Part shown: positions 41,783-53,700 of the stretch, one piece after another
Layout: each line of letters opens with the position of its first letter
Position numbering within the stretch: position 1 is the stretch's first letter
Assembly: GCA_905250025.1 (NCBI GenBank)
Contig: CAJNOJ010000060.1
Coordinates: forward strand, 48,213 to 112,212
Direction: 5' to 3'
Source: Adineta ricciae
Lineage: Eukaryota; Rotifera; Eurotatoria; Adinetida; Adinetidae
Length of the DNA stretch: 64,000 bases
Translations under genes and position numbers: made by a program
The notes under the pieces: model-generated
The model's database searches: none
Told to the model about the DNA's origin: nothing
The model's input: the letters and a program-made list of their open reading frames with translations, nothing else

Positions 41783-44700
41783 TCACTCATACAGTCTTTG
41801 ATAACGTGCCCGAATATCACGATCATCGGTTATCGGTAACGTCATATTACTGATCGCTGATCGGGGTGTATTTGCTATAGACCGCGAACGGACATCTTGG
41901 GCTGAATACAATCTAACAACCGGCTGATCTTGATGTTGAATAGTTGTCGGCGTATCGAATGGGGAGGCATGGTGTTCATCGAAGAGTAAATGTCGTTTGG
42001 GTGTGGGTGGTGAATGTAGAACACGTGGTGATGATGAAACTGGTTTAGTTATGACAGGAGGTGTAGTCGTTACCGGAGGCTTACGATTAGCTAAACCATA
42101 GACAATTAAAGCCAGTGATGCACACAGGAGAAGGCTTGCTAAAATACGTCCAATTGGATTATCAATAAATCGTTTCTGTACTTTAATTGGAATGCGTTGC
42201 GTTTGTCCAGTTAGTGTATTTTTAATATTGACATAGATGGGATTTTGAGTGTTAGTTTTTGCGCCGTGACGCAATTCGATATCATACAGGAATGGATCGG
42301 TTGCGTTCTTCTTGACACGAACAATCGATGGATCTGATGATTCTAATTGCAAGTATTTTTCGTTGTTTGGTAATGTTGATACATGTATCGAATTAAAGGG
42401 ATGTTCTTCAGAAAGATAGATCGATGATAATGAAGACAATTTAAATCTGGGTTGGTAAGGAATGATTAACTCATTCGATGCTGTTTGATATGGTGTTTGA
42501 ACAATCAATCGCAAAGAATCATCATAAGTACTTGAATCATGAGCAGATTTACTGATGATTTGACATGCCCAACTCATGAGATCAAGATCGAATACTGCTT
42601 GAGTTTTAAATAATGCTGACGCTTTTGGCTGAGTTGAGGTATTGTTAACAAAATCAAGATGACATTCATAAGTTGGTCGAAGAACACGATTCGATTGTGC
42701 ATGTTCAAGTCCTTCGCGATGGCAAGAACCATGCAGATTCGTGGTTGAACTAGCACCGAAGATTACTGGATAGGAATACACTTTACCTAAAGCATACAAA
42801 CTGTGTTTTATCGACAGAATAATAAGATGATACATACCTTCTTCGCCATCATAGAGAAAATCGTTTGTTCCCTTATATAATTTCATGTCGTTGGGCACTT
42901 GAACTTGAAATCGTTCGCTGGTTATTGTTTGCCCATCGATTTTCAAATGTAAATGACGTTCACCATCCATAATCATTTGTGCAATACCATATTTCGAGTC
43001 AACGTACATGCCATCGTCACCTGTCCAGCGGTCACGACCGCTCTCATCGTTATATAAATTAGACTCGAAGCAAACGATATCATTTATATAATAAGTTTGT
43101 TTCAAAGGCGAAACAGATGTTTTCGGTAAGAGAAAACCACTATTTGATTGTACAGGTAAATAAGCGCGCAAGTGTTCCAAGCCTCCATCGAAAACGAGGA
43201 CATTCGAACCATTTTTCAATGAGATGATTTCATAGTTCTGTGTGTTATTCGAATTCGATGATATCATATCGCTACGATATGAAAATGTTTGAAGAAGAAC
43301 CGATGTTGCATCGAATCTAAAACAGATATTCAGTACTGAAATATCTTCTCTAAGGAAAACAAATCGTCTTACCTTCTTCCTAACTCATCATGATAGGTAA
43401 CAGTTAATGGAAGTTTATAATCCACCGGTATTGACGAAAACAAAGCTGATGTTTCTTGTGGTAAATAACTCTGTAGAAGCAAATAATGTATTGGTTTAAC
43501 TTGCACTAAATAAGCACCAACAATCGAGGAGCTGACACTCTTTTTATCTCGTTTTGTTCCTCGATATTTCATGTATAGAACTGCTTCGTCGTACGAAGTT
43601 TGATCTGAGATCAATGTTTTCGTATCGGATTCATATTGAATATGTTTCGATGTGGAAGAAAGTTCCAATGTGACATCATTGGGAATATGATATAGATTCA
43701 AACGAGAATTAGGTCCTAATAAAATAGTACGTGTTTCGTCGAAATGATTGACATAGAATGACTCTAGAACAGTTAATGCTGCTGAGCTGGACAATTCATG
43801 CGAACTTTTAAATAATAATTTTGTTAACGATTTTGAATTTGTTGTTAAACGGACGTCAATATTAACATGACCGGTTCGTAATGTTTCCATATTTGTTACA
43901 AATGCTCGCGTATATGAAGATATATTACCAATAATTGGACGAATCTGTGCAAGATGAGTATTGGACAAAGACCATGTAAATATTAACGAATGAAGAAAGA
44001 CATCTGTGACAACGATTGGCTGCTTTCGATCATCGTACGAAAAGACTGTTAATGGAACGTATTTGTTTGGTAGAACTTCAACTGTTGGCGTATGGAGACG
44101 GATCGAATGAATTTGAACAACATAAACCGAACAGGAATCTTCACCATAGACCACCGACTAGAAATGAAAAAGAATAAAAGCGACTGAACGTCTCAGCATT
44201 CATTTACCTGTCCTAAAAGTGGATCAATGCCGACGGACTTCGCTTGAACAACCGCATGGCCAATTTGTTTGGTTTTGAAAATATTACTTGATTCTAAGTC
44301 GACGATTTTCGTATCATTCGTCGACCATTCGATCGTTGTACCGGGTAATTGCGAACCACCAATAATTCGAAATTGAATGGTTGACAACGGTAGAACATTT
44401 AATTCTCTTGGTTCAATACGAAGTTTTGGATAAACTTCAAATTCAATCGACGTACTTTTAACATTCAGTGCTGAAAATTTTACATTCGTTCGTCCAATAT
44501 CTAACGTATGTATCCGGTACGCTAAAGTATAATGATCTCGATTAGACTTCGGTTCATATTCAATAAACAAAATCTCAGGCTTTTGGCTCTGTTCAAGTTG
44601 AATATTAATCATATCATAGATATTTGTTAGATTGAATAAATTTCCATCGATATCCATTGCTTGAATATAGATCAATGTGGTTGTATTCAATTCCAATCGA

Positions 44701-47563
44701 CTTCGACCGGAGATTTTCAAGTGGCCAAGATCGGCAACGATTACATCGAGTTGTTTACGTGACGATGGTAAACATTGATCAATAATCATCAATGTCGTTC
44801 GTCCATAATTCAAAGGCTTGATGTAAACCAATCGTGAGCTATCTTCGGACATAAGCAAATGTATCAGAGGGTTCGTGGTTAATTCGTTGGTTTGGAATTT
44901 AAAGTACCCTGATCCACTGGATATTTCTAATGGTGACAAAGACTCATTGATGTAGATTAACTTGATCGGATTTGGTAATTGTATATCGGAGATGAATTCG
45001 ATTTCAAGTTGTTGTTCAATTTTATCCACGGAACACTTGAGTAAGATCTTTCCGGATTTATGTTTCGGAATGATTTCTAATGGATTTTGAACATGAAGGT
45101 CAGCTAAGTTTTTATGCGATTTGATTGAACAATCGAGTTTTAATGAAGTAAAGTTATCGAATGGAATTTGATTTTCATCATAGGCAAGAACTTTAACCGG
45201 TAAGACTTCGTCGAAGTAAGTAACGACATAATCACGAGTCGTCAATGGACATTGAGAGTCGAGGACAGGTTCGAGTGCAAGTGAATGTATATTCGATTGG
45301 CAGGTGATATCGATTGCAACAGTTGATTTGATTGGACAGAGATTTTGTTTTGTGATGGAATTCTGTTTGGATATTTCGAAGTGTCCATTCTGAATCGATT
45401 TCAGACAAGTGATATGTAGAAGATTGGGATTTGATGAATCTTGTGTGAATTGCACGTGGCTATCGGATGGCGAGATTTCGTATTTAATGGATTCTTGATC
45501 GTGAGAATGAATTGGACCTTGAGATAATTGAAGTGTGTATTGCGATTTGGTAGTTAAAAGTAACCGCTGGCGATTGATTTGTAAATGTTCATACGATGTT
45601 AAGTGAATCGACTGTTGAAGATTGAATTTCTTTAGGTTAACACGAATATTTGTCACTCCAATTTTTAACGGTTTGAAAACAAGTAATGCACATGATTGAT
45701 TCGTGTGTTCATCAGATGGGATAATTCCTTGATACTGGAAGATGTTATTGTCGATGAAAACATCGAAATCAAGATGTGAACAGCAAGTCAAGGTTTGTTT
45801 TTTGTAGAATAGTTGGATAGGTAGATAGAGTATAGAATTTAAATCTGTTTCTACTGGACACGGAAACAAATGAAATTCATCAGGTTGGACCACTTGTACA
45901 GAAACTGTAGCATTCAATTCCGGAGATTTTTGATCGAATATATCGACAGTTGTGGTATTCAACGATGTCTGTTCCATTAGATCACCAGTCGGCGAAACGG
46001 TCACAACATTTGTATCTCTTGACGTGAATGTGTAATCACCACTGCCACCTAAGACTTTTATTGGACAAGACGGTGTCTTCATTTCTTTTGTTGTCGTTTT
46101 CTCCGGTAGAAGTACTCGTTTAGGTCGAGCGGATAAAGGAAGGTAAACTTCGAACCATTGCTTGCTTGAAGCTGTTATTGGCATTTCGATGATATCATTA
46201 TTTTTCACTCCATTCAATCGGAATTCTAATTCAAACCTCCCTTGACAATTAGGCCGGAGAACATATTGTGTACCATTTTGATACAAAGATTTCAATTGTA
46301 AACAAGTTTTATGTAGTTCATTGGGAATCGATGCTGATAAATCTAAGTTATCAGTTGGATAAATTTTTCGCCCATTGACATCGAATATCTCAACTGTGAC
46401 CAAATAATTTGTACCAACTTGGAATATCCATGGACGTGTGGAGTTCGTAATAGCCGACAAATAACCAATATTCACAATACGTATCATCAACGATGTCGGC
46501 TCATACGTATCGTTATCGATCGCTTTCATATTTCGATCAATTAATTCGACACGTGATTGCTCATCTGCATGATCTGTCGCTGTGAAAACTAATGTGCGAT
46601 CATCTAATGTACCAGCGTCGTTGTTGAGTAATTTTACTTCGTAGAGGATTCGTGTGGATGGTAAATCGGTGATATCCGTAGACTCGTGCCGTTTGATTTG
46701 ATAAAGTCGAAATGGTAAACGTGAGTAGGGTAGGAGATAAACGTCGGTGGATGGATGGAATTGAACATTTGCGGAAACGGATAATCGAACAGGCTTTGTT
46801 CGAATGCCATGGTAGAGATCGCTGTCGATGATTTCCGCTTGAACAAAAGCTGAACCGGTACGAAGGCCTTCGAGAAGGATTTCGTATGATAATGAACCAT
46901 GAGACTCGAGATTTCGAACTGTTTCACTCATTTCATATGATGAATCCGTTAAACGAAGAATTCGAATAACTTTGGTGGCATCAAGTGCTCCACTTGTCGA
47001 TTTCTTCACGCCTAAAATAGCAGAAATATTAAACAATCAGTAAAAATGGCGTACATACTTCGATCATCGACGATCGCAGCATTTAGAAGACGCCATTCAT
47101 ACGGGAAGTGTTCGATTGACGAAAATGTTGAGCCATGTTGATCGTGTGCACGAAGTTTGAATAACTCCGGTGCATCTTCTAGATATAGTCGTGTAGTTGT
47201 ATAAACAATCTCAATGGTTTGAATTTTATCAATAATAACATCGCACCGGACTGATTGACCAGTTAGAACATCGCGTGCATAGACCGTTGCACTGGAACGT
47301 AACGATTGTTTTGTATGCGCGATAATGTTCGCGTGCAAAGAACACTTTTCACCGTTTTTGATTGCAAAGGGTTCGACCGGTTCGATGCGAACAAGATCGG
47401 GACGTGATGACGACCAGAGAAAGCAACCATCAGTTGCTTCCAATGTGAAATTTGTTTCAATACGTGGATGATATGGTAATAAGATCTTTGGTTGACTCAT
47501 ACGAATTGCTGCGGAAGTGAAATGCACGAAAACCAAGACAAATAGATATTCTAGCCATCCCAT
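41783..47563 (-). CDS. NUP210: Nuclear pore membrane glycoprotein 210 (gp210)
   Basis: This pore-membrane protein forms a luminal ring around the nuclear pore. Five exons join in phase: 47563-47059, 47011-44208, 44157-43373, 43316-42838 and 42786-41783. They give 1,858 residues, close to the roughly 1,890 of the vertebrate protein. A signal peptide (MGWLEYLFVLVFVHFTSA) precedes PKILLPYHPRIETNFTLEA, a very large luminal region of Ig-like/BIG2 repeats, and one C-terminal membrane helix (ILASLLLCASLALIVYGLA). The short Pro/Ser-rich tail (PPVTTTPPVITKPVSSSP) faces the pore. The 2.8-kb second exon is exceptional for this window. The fourth intron (42787-42837, 51 nt) has no stop in frame, so its removal rests on splice signals. 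Overall identification comes from architecture, length and the ends. Confidence 0.88.
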
Positions 47564-48454
47564 TTTGTATTGATCTAAAAAATCAAATGAGATGCGCTTG
47601 TTTTGAAATGATCACGGGGAAAAAAGAATGCAGAAAAACGAAAGAAAGAACATTGAGTGAAGGTGCAATTTCTCATCAGCCAATGAGAGGTGCACCGAAC
47701 GATACTAGCGACAAATAATGAAATATGATTTGAATTAAATCCGCACGCAAAAGAAAGAAAGAAAAACTTTCGAAATATCGAACCGAATCATCGTTTTCAT
47801 AAAATGAATCACGTACCGACCGCAGTGGGTTGATGAAACTGAAGAAAACGAAAGAAATCGGCGCACTGCCTTTTATTACCACCATCTATCTATCCGTACT
47901 CTAATATTGAGCGATTATATGAAATGAATAAAAGAACCTTGATAAATTCACTGGAAAGGATCCGATATGATGCTCATCTCTTTCATGTGCCTATGTAAGA
48001 TATACATAAGATTTTCAAATAGGGAAAGTAGATATGTGAGAATAGGATTTTATGCACCATATATTTTCTTAATTACTATAGCGTCTTAATAAGACGGAAT
48101 CGATGAATTGAAAAATGCATAGAACTTGAACGTATAAGTAAATATTTAATTAAAGAATAATATTTTCTGTCTCATATAGAATGAAGAAGATTAGCCTTTA
48201 GATAATAGTCAATTTATCATATCTTCAATATGTAATAAATCAAAAGAATATTTTTTTTTCATTTTTCGAAAACCTCCAAAGCAGTTAATGCATCAAAAAA
48301 GGAAAAAAGTTGTCGACATCTAATCGAACATCGAGTCGTTTTCAGATTGGCTCAAACTTCCTAGGAGAAATGATCCAATTGTCTCTTTAGTCAGTATGAT
48401 CGGTTAACTTTACCGAATCGGATTGATATACATTCACAAAATCACTAATATATT
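47564..48454. promoter_or_regulatory. Divergent intergenic region between NUP210 and NUFIP1
   Basis: About 0.9 kb separates the two divergent start codons. It is AT-rich with a poly-T run at 48250-48260. It presumably carries both promoters and 5' UTRs. Confidence 0.4.
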
Positions 48455-49273
48455 ATGTCTAATTCAAAAGTAACCATTTCGCAGAACACAAATACGAATG
48501 ATTTGTAATTGTGTATTGAATAGAATCAAGAAACAAATATCAATCGCCGTATATTTCAGTGTACAAGATGTACCTCGAGTTTTTCTCAACAAAAAGCTTA
48601 CCATGAACACTTGCGTAGTCACATGCCTGTATGTGATCAAGAAGGATATTCAGCCATAACTATTTCATATTTAGATGCCTAGAAACAGTGTACAGAGTGA
48701 AGCAGCTGGTAATGCGGCAGCCGACGAAACCGCTCGATACATAGCCGAGCGTAGAAAGTATTGAAAATAATTTTGCTGTAGTCTTTTGAAAAATGCATTC
48801 GAGTTTGTAGAAATTATCCAACGGCAGATAATATCAGTAAGAAAATCAAATCCGAAGAAGAACGACAAGAACGTGGTGATATACTAGAAACGCGCCAATT
48901 TGGGTTTGTATATTGCACTGTTCGTTCGTGAAATATATCCATAATATTTAGACGAATGAAAGAGCGAAAAACTATACCGAACAGAAATCTCGATGTGTGA
49001 TTGAAGATTTTTTTTCTACTCACGAGATAATGATATGTTCATATAGGCTGAACCAGCAGCGCCAGTGATCACAACTACTTTAACTAATAATCCTAACGCA
49101 ACGTTATTGGAACGCGTAAGTGAGATCGGAGATGATAATTGTCGGGAGTGTATTATTTCACTTCTCTTTTCAAATAGCTCTTAGCATCAGACATTCGTCG
49201 TGAACGCAACATGGTTCTTCAATGTATTCGGCACATTGTGAATAATAATTTCTACGGAATGGATAATCAATAG
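48455..49273 (+). CDS. NUFIP1: NUFIP1-like zinc-finger snoRNP assembly factor
   Basis: Seven tiny exons join in phase: 48455-48469, 48560-48628, 48675-48757, 48811-48903, 48952-48994, 49047-49115 and 49178-49273. Introns are 41-90 nt. The product has about 155 residues. Exons 1-2 encode one C2H2 finger (CTRCTSSFSQQKAYHEHLRS then H). The NUFIP1 family block follows across exons 3-5: ETARYIAERRKNYPTADNIS, then RGDILETRQFGRMKERK. The last exon ends LLASDIRRERNMVLQCIRHI, matching the conserved C-terminus. NUFIP1 works with the R2TP chaperone system in box C/D snoRNP assembly and binds RNA. This copy is far shorter than the human protein because linkers are missing. The first exon of five codons is the least certain. 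It is divergent from NUP210. Confidence 0.88.
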
Positions 49274-50280
49274 GTGGCACGTAACGGTGCAGTGATTGGC
49301 CGAACACGTGCTAAAATACAATATCCTTGTTATAAGAGTGCATTTGTACTGTTTTTCATAATAAAACATAGATCACTATTTCATCTGTGCGAATTCGTCA
49401 CACCGTATTCGCATTTTGTAAGGCAGAAAGCGAGTAATTGCATCGAGGTTGCTTCTATTAATCAAGAGTTATATAAGATATAATGGCGCGTTCAGTAGAA
49501 GCATGAGATTCAATCGAAAACCCAACTCTCGAAAGAGATTATACAATTTCAAGAAACATGTTCGCCTTCCTATTAATGCGTACCGAATCGCGGGTGGTTT
49601 CATTCAAAATAGAAGATATCTTTTGTTATGTGTATCAATCACTGTTGGAAATAAAACAGTCTAATCATTTTGAAGATATTAATTTCAAACATTCAGCACA
49701 ACGAACTATTACACCCATTGACAGTTTCTTCGTTGAAGGCTGTTAATCGTTCGAAAACATCGAAGTTTTATGAGAAGAAATAAATCGTATGTGACCCATA
49801 TTTGCCATTAATGTCATACCTTGATAACCCGACCATTATTGAAGTAGAACAGTAATTATCAACAGAAGATAGTATCAAGCTTTTAGTAAAATCTTATTCA
49901 TATCTATTACCGGCGAAAACAACGCAGCTCTCAATCGATCGTAATTATATTCTAAATGCACACATTTTCAATCAATATCAATCGTCGCATTCATGCATGA
50001 CCGAAAGCATTAGTTCAGGCGATGAAAGTAATGAACAGCATCGATTCACACACGCAAGAAACCTTTATAGAACATGTCTTCATGGCCAAGGGGCTTTGTC
50101 AAACATCTGGGAGAAAATCGCGAGCAAATTTCTATTGGCCGTGAAGTGTATTACGCAGCAGAAGTCACATCGTACTGATTCAAAAGAATTCTGTAGAGTT
50201 TATAAAGCAGAAATTATTTCATCGGTAAGTGTTTACTTTCTCACATAGTGCTTGAATACAATCGAACACTGGCAAGCAGT
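49274..50280. other. Gene-poor stretch downstream of NUFIP1
   Basis: There are several plus-strand frames. The one at 49997-50248 (MTESISSGDESNEQHRF..) runs through a GTAAGT donor at about 50225, so it could hold an exon of an unrecognised gene. I found no acceptor downstream that continues it in frame. Nothing is firmly supported. Confidence 0.3.
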
Positions 50281-50501
50281 GCAAACAATGACCGAACGCA
50301 TTCAGTATAATACCGTTCTGTTCATTCATACGTCAGCTTCGCTTTGTTTGCACTTCTGATATTTCCATCCATTGGTGAGTAAGTTGGCGTTTAAAACGAA
50401 CTTTTTCAAAAGTCACCATGCTAAAGAGCGCGATTGAAATAAGTAGTCTACTGTATTTCTTTCAGGTATACTCGCTGTGAATTTCAGCGCTTGGTCACTG
50501 T

Positions 50502-50716
50502 ATGGCAATCAAAATCGCCTACTGGATTTCGTTATTCGTAATCTGTGCATCATTTTGTCTTCTTCTTCTTGCCCTCTTCACTTATTTCATGTATCAATAC
50601 ACAGGTAATCATTTAATCCTAGTTAGATCGTCGGTTAATACTACGCATTCATAGGAGATTATACTGAAGCCTATTGTCCCCTTTTTTACACGCATTTGCC
50701 CTTTACAAAGCGCTGA
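50502..50716 (+). CDS. Candidate 54-residue single-pass membrane protein
   Basis: The coding parts 50502-50604 and 50655-50716 join in phase (ACA G|GA GAT) across a 50-nt intron with donor GTAATC and acceptor TTCATAG. Upstream, a non-coding exon seems to end at 50374 with donor GTGAGT, joined to an acceptor TTTCTTTCAG at 50465. The ATG at 50502 is then the first in the spliced message part. The protein starts MAIKIAYW and has one strong membrane helix (ISLFVICASFCLLLLALFTY). It ends with a short polar tail containing one Cys. I recognise no family. Three consistent splice signals around so short a frame make it more than a chance frame, but expression evidence is lacking. Confidence 0.45.
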
Positions 50717-53700
50717 AGAATTCTACTCTGCTCGGAGAAAGAGGAGCGATTCGCGGAAACCGGCCTTTAACACACATTTCGCCGATTTTATTCACGCAAA
50801 AACTCGACATCTATTTTAAAAAAGCTATGTGAACGAAAATGTATTTTTTCTTTTCTCCGCTTGAAAACTCACGATGTCATTCGTGTATATAAAAGTCAAC
50901 ATAAGTGCCGCTTATTACGCCTATGCCGCTGTCCTCACAAAATTTTCGACGTAGATAGAATTTTCTTTGCCGGATGCGCTGGAAAATCACTTTGGAAAAT
51001 GCAGCGAGCTCTGTACGTGCACGTTACATTATCTGCGTCCGGATACCGACCAATAAGCGAAATATCGTTAGAAATAAAGGTGCGTATGACACGAAATATT
51101 TTGATCGCAAAGTTCGTCAGAGTATGCTGAAGAATTTGTTTTTTTTTGTTTGTAAATGCAGCTTTCTCTTTGAGTATTCAAATGAAAAATAGATGAGTCA
51201 ACTACATTATAATCCATAGAAAACCTAAATCTGCTGACAAAGAAAGTTCATCAGACGATAAATGAAACGCATATGAACTAAGAGTGCAACAGAGAAACTC
51301 TGTGAAGCAAGGAATATGGAATAAAACATAGCTTTTAGCTTTTCATATTATTATTTTAATATCCGAGAATTAGAAATTTATTTTTATTGTTGTTTTTGTT
51401 GATATTTCGTTGGTCCACATGGTATTTGACAACGGGAAAAGCAACTCCGTTTTGTGCACATTAGATATAGATCAATGTTTCGAGAACATTCACTTTTACT
51501 ACATTATGCGCTGAGCACACGAAATTGAAATACAGATACATTTTTATGTTGTTCTTTTTTAATTTCGATTCTGTATGTTTAAGAGAGTGAAGGACAACAT
51601 TGCCAGTGTTTTTTCACATATAAACATTCGCATACGATAACATCACCAACTAAAAGTACGATGATTGGCAACGAAACACAATATGAGTCATAAAATGTAC
51701 TTATAACTGATTGACGATTTATGACACTGAATCGAGTCGTTTCCTATCGTATTTACGTTTCATCAAGTATCGTTATGGGAATTTCACATGTGCATATTAT
51801 TATCGCGTCCTTGAGGTTACCGTCTAACTCAAATAATTGCCTAGCATGTCGTCGTTTTCAAGTACCCGCACAAAAGTTCATGATTCGTTCATTCATTTAG
51901 TAAGTAATGATAAGAAAGATAGGGTTGTCAACGTATCAAAGTGATTTTTTGTGTGCCCTCTGATTATGTATGCGGATTGCAATCATCGATAGGAATTTGA
52001 AACATTAAGTTTGTATTTGTCGTGCTTCATTCGATAAAATTTTCTGTTGTACATGACAATATTTCGATTGATGAAAGCAATTGAAGTGTGAAACTATTTG
52101 CACACGAGGATACATTGATGAGAAACGAAATATCGAAATTGACGTCAACAAGAATAATTATTTCGATCGTATTTATGTAAATAATCACACATTATTCGTA
52201 TCTTCACAGTCGTAGGCACATATTTTGCCAAGGGCGTTATCCGTGATTTGGCTAGCATATTATGTTTGAATCAATTAGACACCGTTATCAGATGGAAGTT
52301 TTACCGATATGAACGATTGTGCCATTGGGCAAATAGTGGACTCCCGTATTAGAGGTGATCCTTGTACTTTCGAGCACTTCGAAACCACATTTGTACTTTT
52401 AGGTTCAAAATTCGCTATTACTTCCTCAGAGGTGCACATTGAATGTGTCAATCATGATTCGACAAATGCTGCGCATAGTACTGCCGTAATAGAACCCAGA
52501 TCGATCTAGAATGACTTAGTTTGCCAATAGCGGAAGTAAGCATCAATAATAGCCACTGAGCCTACTTCCCCAAATTAGGTAATATTAGAAATATTGATTA
52601 TTTGTGCTTGGATAAAACGAGTGCAATGTAAGATTGGTCTAAGGAAATCTTTTAATATCACACAGGTTACAGTGTAAAAACAAAGCGACTTTTTTATTAG
52701 CTGTTTTCTCATAGGAAAATTCTTTAGTCTAGCATATACACATGGGCGAACGGTCATTTTGCAGAACCACTTATACGGCAGAAGCTGATAAAACAGCTGT
52801 TAATGCCAGAGTAGGTTTTTATCTAAACGACGGAGGGGTGTAAGCCGCCCGCAATCTTCCGAAGTTCCTGATTCGCTACAACTAAAATAAGCAGTACTTC
52901 GTTCAACTTTGGCTCACAATTACCCTTCGTTTACGGATACGTAACAGACCCCACAGATGACATGAAAAATTAGTGCTATTACTCAGTAAAGCATTGGAAA
53001 GGTCTGAAGCATGCATGTCGATGTATGCTCGAGAAAACGGAACAGTGGACAGTGAAGACTCACACATAAGTAGAGGCAAGAAGATGAGATATCATATGGA
53101 TAGTATACTATAGAAGCAGAGAACATGTGTTTCAATGAGAACAGACAACAGACGAGAGTATGTGGATGACAGCAGTATTTATGGAAGCAGAAGAAGAAAA
53201 AAGAATACGGACTGTTGGTTTCCTTGTCAGTTTAGACGTAGTTTTTTATAGCCCATTAAATGTTCTTTACCGTGTAGTCATCAGTTTGTGTAGAATTATC
53301 AAAAAATAGCTTAATCAATGATTTTTTTTTCGTAAATATTATTCGAAATCGTAGAAGTGTTAATGCTTTTTTATGGCTATAGCCAATAAGGCTGGCTGTG
53401 GGAAGAATTCCTTCAAGTTTGTGTTGAATAATGATCAAATACTTTGAGTATAAAATCTATATCTAACAAAATATTTCGATGAGTATATCTAATCAATAGA
53501 ATGCCGTTCTTTCTTATTTATCTACGATAATCCAGCACATTATACTCCCTCAACTCTTTTCCCTTCTATAAGCACTCTCGCGCATGGCATTACTCGTATG
53601 TTTTTTCTTTCTTCTCGCACGCATATCATTTGACATAAGATTCTTGCATTTTTCTTGATATGTTACGCGTATCCTTTCCTCCATATCTGATTTAGTATAA

